Shown here one piece after another: positions 1 to 8,500 of a stretch of 35,176 bases of DNA. Each line of letters starts with the position of its first letter. The first letter of the stretch is position 1. The DNA is taken from positions 1 through 35,176 of the forward strand of contig JAIPEJ010000007.1 in the NCBI GenBank assembly GCA_021737225.1, read 5' to 3'. Source of the stretch: Desulfobacteraceae bacterium (GTDB lineage: Bacteria; Desulfobacterota; Desulfobacteria; Desulfobacterales; Desulfosalsimonadaceae). The notes below the pieces were generated by a model. The model did no database searches and had not been told where the DNA came from. It was given only the letters and a program-made list of their open reading frames with translations. A program made the translations under genes and the position numbers.

Positions 1-780
1 AAATATGGTGGCAATGTTCATCAGTTCGTTCTGCGAGGCCTGGTTTAAGCGCTCCACCACCCTGGATTCCCGGAAAATGTTACCCAGCATGAACATGGCC
101 ATCAGCGGGGCTGCGGCCGGAATCAGCAGGATGATCACCATGGCGGCAAAAAAGGGAAACAGGATCTTCTCCAGCCGGCCCACCTTGCGCTCGGTTTTCA
201 TGCGGATGGTGCGCTCCTTTTTGGTGGTAAAAAGCCGCATCACCGGAGGCTGAACAATGGGCACCATGGCCATGTACGAGTAGGCGGCCACCGCACAGCT
301 TCCCAGCATGTGCGGAGCCAGCTTGGCGCCCAGGTAGATTGTGGTAGGCCCGTCTGCCCCGCCGATAATGGAGATCACCGCGGCTTCCGACAGATCAAAG
401 CCGAAGATCCGGGCGGCAAAAAAGGTAATATACACCCCCACCTGGGCCCCGGCGCCCAGAAAAAGCAGTTTCGGGTTGGCCAGCACCGGCCCGAAATCGG
501 TCATGGCCCCCACGCCCAGAAAAATAATGGGCGGGATGATCTCCCACTGGATCCCGTAGTGGTAAAAATGCCAGATCAGCCCTTCGCCGGGTTCCATGAG
601 GCCGGTGAGCGGCAGGTTGGCCAGCAGAATACCGAATCCGATGGGCAGCAGCAGCAGCGGTTCAAATTCCTTTGCAATGGCAAGATAGAACAGCACAGCG
701 GCAATCAGCCACATGACCAGCATCTGGGGCGTAAGGTACAGAAACCCGGACATGTTGATCAGTTCAAAGAGGTTATTCAT
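1..780 (-). CDS. gcdB: Glutaconyl-CoA decarboxylase beta subunit, sodium channel (partial, C-terminus outside window)
   Basis: Integral membrane subunit that performs the decarboxylation of carboxybiotin and couples it to Na+ export, in the OadB/GcdB/MmdB family. The reverse strand reads openly for 260 codons from ATG at 780 to the window edge; family members are usually about 375 residues or more, so the C-terminal part is missing. Visible are hydrophobic helices, the motif DFGPVLANP near residues 95-103, and the family hallmark GGADGPT at 140-146, whose Asp is part of the Na+ site in OadB. The start overlaps the stop of the preceding small subunit by 8 bases (ATGAATAA), implying coupled translation. 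Glutaconyl-CoA rather than oxaloacetate or methylmalonyl-CoA specificity is inferred from the adjacent gcdA. Confidence 0.9.
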   Translation of the reverse strand, partial: MNNLFELINMSGFLYLTPQMLVMWLIAAVLFYLAIAKEFEPLLLLPIGFGILLANLPLTGLMEPGEGLIWHFYHYGIQWEIIPPIIFLGVGAMTDFGPVLANPKLLFLGAGAQVGVYITFFAARIFGFDLSEAAVISIIGGADGPTTIYLGAKLAPHMLGSCAVAAYSYMAMVPIVQPPVMRLFTTKKERTIRMKTERKVGRLEKILFPFFAAMVIILLIPAAAPLMAMFMLGNIFRESRVVERLNQASQNELMNIATIF

Positions 781-907
781 CTGCCTTGCCTTTCTTCTCG
801 ATCTTTGCGGTTACATATCCCGTTATCCGGACCGTGCAGTAGAGCAAAAAAATGCCTGCCATCACGCCGCAGATACCGGCGATGCTGATTTGAACAGACT
901 CCCACAT
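773..907 (-). CDS. Very small gamma/delta-type subunit of the decarboxylase (OadG/GcdD-like)
   Basis: A 44-residue protein, MWESVQISIA..., with one hydrophobic segment at about residues 6-28 and a lysine-rich charged tail (AKIEKKGKADE). OadG/GcdD-type subunits are single-helix proteins that help assemble the biotin-dependent Na+ pump. A strong ribosome-binding site (AAAAAGGAGG) sits about 7 bases upstream of ATG at 907; a longer in-frame reading up to 1102 lacks such a site and would run into gcdA. It lies between gcdA and gcdB and overlaps gcdB by 8 bases. Sequence similarity at this length is weak, so the role rests on topology and position. The usual Pro/Ala linker or C-terminal extension of OadG is absent. 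Confidence 0.7.
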   Translation of the reverse strand: MWESVQISIAGICGVMAGIFLLYCTVRITGYVTAKIEKKGKADE

Positions 908-954
908 TGGAATACCTCCTTTTTCGGATAGCACCCACTCCGGCGGCCCTGAAG

Positions 955-2688
955 CTATCCCTTTATCATCCGGGGCAGCAGCAAGTGATGGTGCGGGCAG
1001 ATGGATCCGGGATTCTGATACGCCGCACCGGCAAAGGCCTCCAGGTAGTCCCGCAGCCCGACAAGATCCACGATCTCGTCTACAAGGCCGGTCCGGGCGC
1101 AAAAACTCGGCCGTGAAGTCTCGTGGTATTTCTCCACCAGTTCGTTCATTTTCTCAACCGTGGAATCCAGGGGTTTGCCGGCATCCTGGTCCTTGATCAG
1201 GCGCCTGGTATAGGTGGCCACCGCAGCGGTCTCCCCGTGCATGACATAAATCTCTGTGGCCGCTGTGCCCAGGGTAAAGGCGTTATGACTGTTGGCCGTG
1301 GGCCCGCCCAGGATATAATGCGCCGCAGCCGATCCCTTGCGCAGGGTCACCAGCATCATGGGCACGTCTGTCTGCTGGATGGAGTAAACCAGGCTCTGCC
1401 CCAGGCCGAGCAATTCGGCCTTTTCCGCCTCGTTGCCTACATCGATTCCGCTGGTGTCCTGCATCCAGATTATGGGTATCCTGTCACGGCCGCACAGGGT
1501 TACAAACTCGTTCATCTTAATCAGTCCCTGCCTGTAAAGCTTGCCGCCAATGCCAGGATAATCGGCATACTCCGGATACCCACCGGGCAAAAATCCCTGG
1601 CGGTTGCCGATACAGCCAAAGAGCAGGCCGTTGATCTTTACCAGCCCGGTATAGACTTCCGGGCCGTAGTCCGGCCGGAACTCCGAGTGCTCGCTGCCGT
1701 CGACCAGGCGCGCCAGGATCTCTTCAAATACGTAGGTCCGCTTCGGATTCGAGGGAAGCAGGTAATAGAGGTCTTCTGCGGGAAAAGCCGGCGCTTTGGG
1801 CGTATCCACCCGGAAAAAATCCGGATCATAGGCCGGCAGCTTGGTCATATAGCCGCGCATGGCATCCAGGACGTCTTCTTCGGTTTCAAAAACATAGCGG
1901 AAAAAGCCGGTTTCATCGTGATGGATATCCACGGTTCCCGGGGGCTGGGCCGAATTCTGGCGGGCTGCATTTATCAATTCTTTGGCGGATTCCACATCAA
2001 AATACCCCTTGGGGCTCATGCCGCTGACAATGCCGGCGCCGCCCACGGCAATATTGCAGTTCTGATGGGCAAACAGCACGGTCGGGCTGATGGCCTGGTA
2101 CCCCCCGCCGGCCGGGTTCGTGCCGTATATTCCGGCAAGAATGGGAATTCCCATTTGCTCGAGCTCTGCATGCCGGAAAAATGTGGTGCCCGATGATCTG
2201 CGGCCCGCATAGAATTTTTCCTGCTCCGGGAGTTTGACCCCGCTGCAGTTGACCACCCATATCAGCGGAACATTAAGCCGCTTGGCCAGATCCGTGACCC
2301 GCAGGATGTTCTCTGGCTGTCCCGGCACCCAGGCGCCGGCCAGGTATTTGTTGTCAAAGCCGATCACAACTGCCCAGCGGCCGTTAATCCGCGCCAGGCC
2401 GTCCACCACGTTGGTGGTGCAGTCCTGGTTATCCGCAGGGTTATACAGCATGTGAAGCGGCCGCCATGTATCTGTATCCACCAGTTTTTCCAGGCGTTGC
2501 CAGATCGTTAGCTGCCCCCGGGAATTAATTTTCTCTGTGGGCAGGCCGAACTCCTTGACCGCTTCCCTGGCATCCCGGATGGCCTTTTCTTCCTGCTTGA
2601 GTTCCTGCGCATTGTCCCGGGTCCGCTGTTTGGTCTTATCCTTGAGCGCTTTGCCAAGCCGATCCATTTGCTTAAAGTATTGATGCAT
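955..2688 (-). CDS. gcdA: Glutaconyl-CoA decarboxylase alpha subunit (carboxyltransferase)
   Basis: Transfers CO2 from glutaconyl-CoA to the biotin carrier, giving crotonyl-CoA on the cytoplasmic face of the Na+ pump. The 577-residue protein matches the GcdA type of carboxyltransferase (about 580 residues), with two crotonase-fold halves. Typical segments include NPADNQDCTTNVVDG, YGTNPAGGGYQAISPT, GGAGIVSGMSPKG, GGKLYRQGLIKMNEFVTLCG, and a C-terminal HHHLLLPRMIKG. It is longer than methylmalonyl-CoA decarboxylase MmdA (about 510 residues) and keeps the N-terminal extension seen in GcdA. The next genes downstream are the small subunit and gcdB. The biotin carrier GcdC is not in the window and probably lies beyond base 1. 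ATG at 2688 follows GGGG by 5 bases. Confidence 0.95.
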   Translation of the reverse strand: MHQYFKQMDRLGKALKDKTKQRTRDNAQELKQEEKAIRDAREAVKEFGLPTEKINSRGQLTIWQRLEKLVDTDTWRPLHMLYNPADNQDCTTNVVDGLARINGRWAVVIGFDNKYLAGAWVPGQPENILRVTDLAKRLNVPLIWVVNCSGVKLPEQEKFYAGRRSSGTTFFRHAELEQMGIPILAGIYGTNPAGGGYQAISPTVLFAHQNCNIAVGGAGIVSGMSPKGYFDVESAKELINAARQNSAQPPGTVDIHHDETGFFRYVFETEEDVLDAMRGYMTKLPAYDPDFFRVDTPKAPAFPAEDLYYLLPSNPKRTYVFEEILARLVDGSEHSEFRPDYGPEVYTGLVKINGLLFGCIGNRQGFLPGGYPEYADYPGIGGKLYRQGLIKMNEFVTLCGRDRIPIIWMQDTSGIDVGNEAEKAELLGLGQSLVYSIQQTDVPMMLVTLRKGSAAAHYILGGPTANSHNAFTLGTAATEIYVMHGETAAVATYTRRLIKDQDAGKPLDSTVEKMNELVEKYHETSRPSFCARTGLVDEIVDLVGLRDYLEAFAGAAYQNPGSICPHHHLLLPRMIKG

Positions 2689-2784
2689 AAAAACCCCATC
2701 GTATTTTGTGTTTTAAGTGCCTTCAGCCGGGCGGAACCCGGAAAACCGGGTTACCCCGTGCCCGGTGGCCTGCAGACATAACCA

Positions 2785-4572
2785 CTAAAAAGCCTTTTCC
2801 GGCATCTCCACGATTTCTCTTCCCGAACGGGTGCATACCCCGGCGCGCGCCATGGTATGCGGCAGGGTCGTGTCTACAAAGTAAGTAGCCTGCGCCACTT
2901 TTCCCCTGTAAAAATCATTTTTTTTGCCTTTTTGCTCCGCCCGGTCCCAGGCGATCACCGCCATGTCCAAAAGCCGCCAGGCCATCACCAGGTCACCGAA
3001 GCAGAGCAGTGCCGGATAGGTGTAGGATGCCCACTGGAGCGGATCCGCCTGGTTGCGCTGCCTCATCTGATCGGCCATCTCCGAAACCCGGGCAAAAGCA
3101 TGCTCCAGATCCGCCACGCGGCTGCCAAGCCCGGCGTGGCCGCGATGGTTTTCAAAGAACGCCTGTATTTCCCTGGAAAATGCACTGAACATGGCACCTT
3201 CGTTGACCCGCATCTTGCGGCCCATCAGATCAATGCCCTGGATGCCGTTGGTGCCCTCATAAAGGCTCATGATCTTGGCATCCCGCATATACTGTTCAAT
3301 GGGGTAGTCCCGGCAGTATCCGTAGCCGCCCAAACACTGCATGGCAGTTTCACAGACCTTAAATCCCATGTCCGAACAGTAGGCCTTAACAATCGGCGTC
3401 ATGAAATCGGTGAGCGCCTGGTAATGATCCCGGGTGTCGGGATCCGGGGATTCAGCAGCAAAATCGGCCCAAAAAGCCGCAGTATAAATCATCGACCGCA
3501 TGCCGTCCACTGTGGCTTTCATCTTGAGCAGCATGCGCCGGATATCCGGATGATTAATTATGGGAACTTCCCCCTGCTTCCGCTTGGCCGGATCCCGACC
3601 CTGAATCCGCTGTTTGGTGTATTGCAGCGCATGCTGGTAAGCGGTGCTTCCCAGGGTCATCCCGGATACGCCGGTGTTGATTCGCGCGGAATTCATCATC
3701 TGAAACATGTGGGCCAGTCCCCTGTTGGCTTCGCCGCAGAGATAGCCGATGCAGCCGTCCTTTGCGCCAAAGCTCAGCGCGGCTGTGGGAGAAGAATGCA
3801 GGCCCAGCTTCTCCTCGATACCTGTGCAGGCTACGTCATTTGGCTCTCCCGGATTGCCGTCGGCATCCAGGCGGTATTTGGGCACAACAAAAAGCGAAAT
3901 CCCTTTTACCCCTTCAGGAGCGCCGTCAATGCGGGCAAGAACCAGGTGCACGATATTATCGGCAATATCGTGGTCGCCCCAGGATATAAAGATCTTGTTC
4001 CCCTTTATCCGGTAGCATTCGCCGTCGGGATACGCTGTGGTCTGGATGGCTGCCAGGTTTGATCCCGCATCCGGTTCAGTAAGACACATCGTGCCGGAGA
4101 AAGTCCCGTTATACATCCGCGGCACAAAAGCCCGCTTTAATTCCTCCGAGCCGAAGCTTTCAATCAGATGCGCCGCGCCGTGGGTAAGTGAAGGGGCCAT
4201 GTTAAAGGACTGGCAAGCCCCGTACATGAAATCATTGATCACGATGCGCATCATATTGGGAAATCCCTGGCCGCCGTACTCGGGATCGCGGGCTGCAGCC
4301 GTCCAGCCGTTTTCCCCGTAGCGCCGGAACACCTCCCGAAACTCCTGCGGGCACTTGACCTGGCCGTCTTCGTAGGTCAATCCCTTTTCTTCGCCGATCT
4401 CGTTTAACGGCGCCACCGCTTTTCTGGCAAAGGAAATGGCCTCTGTGACCAGCATGTCCAGGGTCTTGCGGTTCAGGCCCTGATAACGCTCCAACTCGCA
4501 AAGGCGGCCATAGTCCAGCTGCTCGTTTACGATAAAAAACACGTCCTTCTGATTGATCTTGAATTCGGTCAT
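2785..4572 (-). CDS. Large acyl-CoA dehydrogenase (595 residues, DmdC-like architecture)
   Basis: FAD-dependent alpha,beta-dehydrogenation of an unidentified acyl-CoA. The chain has an N-terminal extension, the ACAD N-terminal helical domain (about 75-155), the middle domain with TMCLTEPDAGSN (161-172), the C-terminal helical domain with the catalytic Glu in LYEGTNGIQ (E439), and an extra 120-residue C-terminal domain as in the 3-methylmercaptopropionyl-CoA dehydrogenase/DmdC-like branch. It lies in the alicyclic-acid operon between the glutaryl-CoA dehydrogenase gene and gcdA. The only unassigned oxidation in the pathway is pimeloyl-CoA to 2,3-didehydropimeloyl-CoA, so that substrate is a reasonable inference, but nothing in the sequence proves it. 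AAGGAAGGA upstream of ATG at 4572 supports the start. Confidence 0.88.
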   Translation of the reverse strand: MTEFKINQKDVFFIVNEQLDYGRLCELERYQGLNRKTLDMLVTEAISFARKAVAPLNEIGEEKGLTYEDGQVKCPQEFREVFRRYGENGWTAAARDPEYGGQGFPNMMRIVINDFMYGACQSFNMAPSLTHGAAHLIESFGSEELKRAFVPRMYNGTFSGTMCLTEPDAGSNLAAIQTTAYPDGECYRIKGNKIFISWGDHDIADNIVHLVLARIDGAPEGVKGISLFVVPKYRLDADGNPGEPNDVACTGIEEKLGLHSSPTAALSFGAKDGCIGYLCGEANRGLAHMFQMMNSARINTGVSGMTLGSTAYQHALQYTKQRIQGRDPAKRKQGEVPIINHPDIRRMLLKMKATVDGMRSMIYTAAFWADFAAESPDPDTRDHYQALTDFMTPIVKAYCSDMGFKVCETAMQCLGGYGYCRDYPIEQYMRDAKIMSLYEGTNGIQGIDLMGRKMRVNEGAMFSAFSREIQAFFENHRGHAGLGSRVADLEHAFARVSEMADQMRQRNQADPLQWASYTYPALLCFGDLVMAWRLLDMAVIAWDRAEQKGKKNDFYRGKVAQATYFVDTTLPHTMARAGVCTRSGREIVEMPEKAF

Positions 4573-4658
4573 GATTTATTTATCCTTCCTTGGTGCCGGG
4601 GATTTTTTCGCTGCCGGCAGCGGCGATCCGACGGCTTTTGCCTGAACCGCCTGACTCT

Positions 4659-5825
4659 TTAATTCCTGTTGGCCTTGCGCATCCCCAATTGATCCTGGGC
4701 GATGATCATTTTACAGATATTGGCCGAGCCTTCAACCATGTAATAGGTGGGCATATCCCGGAACAGGCGCTCCACGGGGTACTCGGTGGAATAGCCATAG
4801 GCCCCCAGGATCCGCATGGCATAGCTCGCGGCTTTCTCCGCGACCTCGCCGGCCAGGTACTTGGCCTGAGCCACGTCCAGACCGTTGTTGAGCTTCCCCC
4901 GGTCCTTATTGTAGGCCGCCTTATACACCACCAGACGGGCGGCCTCGATTTGGGCCGACAATTGGCCGATCATCTCCTGGTTCATCTGGAATTCGCCGAT
5001 GGATTTTCCAAACTGCTTGCGCTGCTTGCAGTACTTGAGAATCTCGTCCAGACAGGCCTGGGCCAGCCCTACGCCGCCGGCGGCAGCCGAAAGCCGGGTC
5101 TGGTTAAGTGAGCTGAAAACGATTTTGGCGCCATCCCCGGGGTTTCCCAGGATGTTTTCCTTGGGCACGCGGGTATCGGACAAAAACACCTCGCCGGTCG
5201 GCGAGCAGTGAGAGCCCATCTTGTCCAGTTTAGAGGTCTGAACACCGTTAAAGTTTTTGGGCTCGATCACAAAGGCGGACAGGCCCTTGGAGCCCTTGGA
5301 TTTGTCCGTATACGCATAATAAATCAGCACATCCGCCATGTGCGCATTGGAAATCCAGGTCTTGTTCCCGTTTAAGAGCCAGTGATCCCCCTTGTCCTCG
5401 GCCGTGGACTGCAGACCCATGACATCGGAGCCGGCATCCGGCTCGGTAATTCCAAATCCGCCAACATACTCGGCTGCCACCAGCTTGGGGATGTATTTCT
5501 GCCGCAGTTCCTCACTGCCATAGCGATAGATGGTATATGCGCAGCCGAGTTCCTGCATGTTCACCTGGACGCGCAGGGAACTGGCCGCCCGGGCAATCTC
5601 TTCGGTCACAATCGCGGAAGCAACGAAACCCATGTCGACGCCGCCGTATTCTTCCGGGATCACGGTGCCGAAAAATCCCAACTCCCCCATGGGCTTGAGC
5701 GCTTCCTCATATGGAAAATAATGCTGCTGGTCCCATTCGGAAAGATTGGGCACGAGCTGCTTATTGGCAAACTCCCGCACCGATTTTCTCAGCATCTCCT
5801 GTTCTTTGGTCCATGAAAACTCCAT
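4659..5825 (-). CDS. gcdH: Nondecarboxylating glutaryl-CoA dehydrogenase
   Basis: Oxidises glutaryl-CoA to glutaconyl-CoA with an FAD cofactor, leaving decarboxylation to the Na+ pump encoded downstream. At 388 residues it is a normal-length ACAD with GITEPDAGSD (125-134), TWISN (156-160) and the catalytic base E365 in MVEGSANI. Two features indicate glutaryl-CoA specificity: R85, which aligns with the carboxylate-binding Arg of human GCDH, and Val364 directly before the catalytic Glu. Decarboxylating enzymes carry Tyr at that place (TYEGT); the Tyr-to-Val exchange is the published hallmark of the Desulfococcus multivorans nondecarboxylating type. GGAGG precedes ATG at 5825. Neighbours gcdA and gcdB support the assignment. 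Confidence 0.92.
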   Translation of the reverse strand: MEFSWTKEQEMLRKSVREFANKQLVPNLSEWDQQHYFPYEEALKPMGELGFFGTVIPEEYGGVDMGFVASAIVTEEIARAASSLRVQVNMQELGCAYTIYRYGSEELRQKYIPKLVAAEYVGGFGITEPDAGSDVMGLQSTAEDKGDHWLLNGNKTWISNAHMADVLIYYAYTDKSKGSKGLSAFVIEPKNFNGVQTSKLDKMGSHCSPTGEVFLSDTRVPKENILGNPGDGAKIVFSSLNQTRLSAAAGGVGLAQACLDEILKYCKQRKQFGKSIGEFQMNQEMIGQLSAQIEAARLVVYKAAYNKDRGKLNNGLDVAQAKYLAGEVAEKAASYAMRILGAYGYSTEYPVERLFRDMPTYYMVEGSANICKMIIAQDQLGMRKANRN

Positions 5826-5899
5826 TGGAATCCTCCAGAAATGTTAAACAATATATACCGCAGCAAAACGCAGCTATGCGGTTTTGCGGAACTGCACTT

Positions 5900-6331
5900 C
5901 TATGCAGCTTCAAAAACATAGGTCACTTGCCCCGCGGCGGTTTTATCGGCCTTTGCTTTCATTGCCATGCCCACATGGAGCGCATCCTCCCCGAGCGACG
6001 GGCTTAACCGGCCGAAAACCTTGTATTGCCCGTAATCCACCAGGCCGATGGTATAGGGCAGATCCGCCTGAAAACCGGCCGGGGCATAATGAAGTGTCGA
6101 ATAGGTGACAAGCCTGCCCTCGCCTGTCACCTCGAACCACTCAGGGCTGCCTGAAAGGCACTGGCAGCAGTGGGCGCGGGGAGGAAAAAAATACAATCCG
6201 CAGTGATTGCATTTCGTACCCATCAGCCGCCCGTCTTCAAGGTAATCCACAAAATCATTCACCTGGGTCACGCCGGCAAAGCTGACCGTGCCGAATCGGG
6301 CAAATCGTGTATCGAGTTCTTTTTTCCCCAT
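5900..6331 (-). CDS. Zn-ribbon OB-fold protein (DUF35 type), thiolase partner
   Basis: A 143-residue protein with an N-terminal rubredoxin-like zinc ribbon (C41-x2-C44 and C55-x2-C58) followed by an OB fold (GRLVTYSTLHYAPAGF..., about 72-125). DUF35 proteins pair with SCP2-type thiolases; in the toluene pathway the BbsA/BbsB pair is the known example of such a thiolase complex. Here it directly follows a thiolase gene, 83 bases away. The start at 6331 (MGKKELDTRF) is chosen because AAGGAGG lies 6 bases upstream; an in-frame ATG 20 codons earlier lacks this. The likely role is a CoA-binding or structural partner in thiolytic cleavage during degradation of the ring-opened acid. Confidence 0.88.
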   Translation of the reverse strand: MGKKELDTRFARFGTVSFAGVTQVNDFVDYLEDGRLMGTKCNHCGLYFFPPRAHCCQCLSGSPEWFEVTGEGRLVTYSTLHYAPAGFQADLPYTIGLVDYGQYKVFGRLSPSLGEDALHVGMAMKAKADKTAAGQVTYVFEAA

Positions 6332-6414
6332 TTTGGGCCTCCTTGACAACAAAACTTCCTTAAAAAGCTGGACATTTCCCCGCACCGGCATGAATTTCCT
6401 TCAGGTGCGGGGCA

Positions 6415-7584
6415 TCAATCCAGGCCAAGAATGGTGACGTTTCCATAAAGGCCCACGCCCCCGATATTATGAACCAAGCCGATGTTCGGGTTATCCACCT
6501 GCATCGCCCCGGCCTCGCCTCTGAGCTGAAGGACAATGGTTCGAATCTGGGACCCCCCGGTTGCCCCGATCGGATGCCCCTTGGAAAGCAGGCCGCCGTC
6601 CACATTCACCGGAATTTTGCCATCCTTATAGGTCTGACCGGATCGGATCAGATCCCGACCTTTGCCCGGATCGGCAAAGCCCAGATCTTCGTAGGCCATC
6701 ATTTCAGCAATGGTAAAGCAGTCATGGACTTCGGCCACATCAACATCAGAAGCGCTGATGCCGGCCATGGCATAGGCCTGGCGCGCGGCCTCCCGGCCCA
6801 CGGACAAATGACTCAGATCTTTTCTCCCGGCCATGTTCACGGGCGCAGAAGCCGCGCCAACGCCCTTGATCCAGACCGGCTTCCGGCCAAGCGCCCGTGC
6901 CTTTTCTTCGCTGGCAACAATCACACAGGAGCTGCCATCCGCATTGGCACAGCAGTCCCCGGTGCGAAGGGGGCTTGATACCGGCTGGGCCATTTTGTTT
7001 TCCGGGTCTGAAAACATTTCCGGAGTCACAGCCTTGCGGTAGACCGCCTTTTCATTCATCTGGCCGTAAGTAGATGCCTTGACACGGATTAACGCCAAGT
7101 CCTCCGGAGACGTGCCATAACTGGCCATGTGACTCTGGGCATGCAAAGCGTAATAAGCAGGCATCATGGTGCCAAACGGTGACTCCCACTGAATATCCGC
7201 CCCCCGGGCCATTCGCTCCTGCGATTCTTCAGATGTGAGCTGGCTCATAATCTGAAAACCGGACACCAGCACCACATCATGCAGACCCGAGGCCACAAGG
7301 CTATAGGCGAGCTTGAGACCGGTGCTGCTCGAAGAACACAGCGTTTCCACATAAAACGTGGGCTGGGGATTTAAGCCCAGGTACTCTGAGAGAACTCCCG
7401 CAGGCGATCGCTGCTTATCGTATTCCGGCGCAGAGCAAATCACTGTAGCGTCAATTTCGCCGCTGCTGATTCCCGCATCAGCCATCGCCTCTTTAAAGCC
7501 GTCAAACACAAGTTCGCGAATCGATCCCGGGTACTGACGCACAAACGATGTTTGCCCGACACCGATAATTCCCACTTTTCCCAT
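6415..7584 (-). CDS. Thiolase family protein (SCP2-like acyl-CoA acetyltransferase)
   Basis: A 389-residue thiolase expected to cleave a 3-oxoacyl-CoA with CoA. Catalytic residues are visible: nucleophile C83 in ETLCSSSSTG, HDCF at 287-290 and GHP at 336-338 with the GATGGSQ loop. The C-terminus reads HNIGGVGLYGNVTILG, the SCP2-type form without the second CxG cysteine. Start: GTG at 7593 is possible, but GAGGTGA lies just upstream of ATG at 7584, which begins the canonical MGKVGIIGVGQT, so that start is preferred. It forms a pair with the following DUF35 gene. In this operon 3-oxopimeloyl-CoA to glutaryl-CoA plus acetyl-CoA is the inferred reaction. Confidence 0.92.
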   Translation of the reverse strand: MGKVGIIGVGQTSFVRQYPGSIRELVFDGFKEAMADAGISSGEIDATVICSAPEYDKQRSPAGVLSEYLGLNPQPTFYVETLCSSSSTGLKLAYSLVASGLHDVVLVSGFQIMSQLTSEESQERMARGADIQWESPFGTMMPAYYALHAQSHMASYGTSPEDLALIRVKASTYGQMNEKAVYRKAVTPEMFSDPENKMAQPVSSPLRTGDCCANADGSSCVIVASEEKARALGRKPVWIKGVGAASAPVNMAGRKDLSHLSVGREAARQAYAMAGISASDVDVAEVHDCFTIAEMMAYEDLGFADPGKGRDLIRSGQTYKDGKIPVNVDGGLLSKGHPIGATGGSQIRTIVLQLRGEAGAMQVDNPNIGLVHNIGGVGLYGNVTILGLD

Positions 7585-7627
7585 GACTGTCACCTCTTTA
7601 TCCGGGAAGCCTCAATCCTTTAAGGAT

Positions 7628-8422
7628 TTACTTCCGATACTTGGAAAACTCCGGTTTCCGCTTTTCCATGAAGGCGTTTTTGCCTTCAAGCGACTCGTCT
7701 GTGCCGTAGTACATGCTCAGCCCCCCGACACCCAGGTTGGTAATGCCGGCAACGCCGTCGGTCTCCGCGTGGAAGGCATACTTGAGCATCTTCAGCGCGG
7801 TCGGGCTCTTGTCAAGGAGTTCCCCGCACCATTTGTCCACTTCCTCGTCAAGCTGATCAAAGGGCACCACTGCATTGACCAGTCCCATTTCCAGGGCCTC
7901 CTGCGCCTTGTACAGCCGACAGAAGAACCAGATCTCTTTTGCCTTCTTAAGGCCCACGCAGCGGGCCAGATCCCCGGTGCCGTAACCGGGATCAAAGCTG
8001 CCCACCTTGGGACCGGCCTGGCCCAGCTTTGCGGATTCAGCGGCAATGGACAAGTCGCATACCACCTGGAACACGTGCCCGCCGCCAATGGCATACCCAT
8101 TGACCCTTGCAATCACGGGTTTCGGCAGATTCCGGATCAGGGCCGAAACGCTCTGCCAGCCGACTTCCACCGGCAGGGCAGCCATGGTTCCGGCATATCC
8201 GCCCTTATCCCGGATGGACTGGTCTCCGCCGGTACAGAAAGCCTTTTCCCCGGCACCGGTAAACACCACCACGCCGACGCTGTTATCCACCCAGGCATCG
8301 GTTAATGCCTTGTGGAGTTCCATCAGGGTCAGAGACGTACACGCATTGTATTTTTCAGGCCGGTTGATGGTAACTTTTGCCACTCCGTCTTTTTTCTCAT
8401 AAATGATTTCCTGGAAATCCAT
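7628..8422 (-). CDS. badI: 2-ketocyclohexanecarboxyl-CoA hydrolase-like crotonase (BadI-like)
   Basis: Crotonase-family protein of 264 residues in the MenB/BadI branch. Visible are FCTGGDQS (62-69), NGYAIGGGHV (108-117, oxyanion hole) and GQAGPKVGSFDPGYGT (134-149). BadI from Rhodopseudomonas palustris opens the ring of 2-oxocyclohexanecarboxyl-CoA to pimeloyl-CoA and carries the DPGYGT form, whereas MenB has DGGYGS; here D144 and T149 follow BadI, as does PKPVIARVNGYAIGGG. Menaquinone synthesis (MenB) is the alternative, because GGHV and SFD resemble MenB, but no other men genes are present while a BadH-like gene lies three genes upstream in the same operon. AAAAGGAGG precedes ATG at 8422. 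Confidence 0.82.
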   Translation of the reverse strand: MDFQEIIYEKKDGVAKVTINRPEKYNACTSLTLMELHKALTDAWVDNSVGVVVFTGAGEKAFCTGGDQSIRDKGGYAGTMAALPVEVGWQSVSALIRNLPKPVIARVNGYAIGGGHVFQVVCDLSIAAESAKLGQAGPKVGSFDPGYGTGDLARCVGLKKAKEIWFFCRLYKAQEALEMGLVNAVVPFDQLDEEVDKWCGELLDKSPTALKMLKYAFHAETDGVAGITNLGVGGLSMYYGTDESLEGKNAFMEKRKPEFSKYRK

Positions 8423-8500
8423 TGTTCCCTCCTTTTAAAGATTGTTTTCCAATTTTTTGGGCGCGCCAGAGACGCCCTGTGCCAGCCGGAACAGGCATGG

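Noticed and set aside
1123-2196. Long plus-strand ORF (357 codons)
   Set aside because: It lies antisense within gcdA, whose protein is clearly conserved; the plus-strand product resembles nothing and has no ribosome-binding site.
2857-4062. Long plus-strand ORF (401 codons)
   Set aside because: Antisense to the 595-residue acyl-CoA dehydrogenase; a GC-rich codon shadow.
7628-8422. MenB (naphthoate synthase) for the crotonase gene
   Set aside because: DPGYGT and PKPVIARV follow BadI more than MenB, and no menaquinone genes are nearby; MenB remains a minor alternative.
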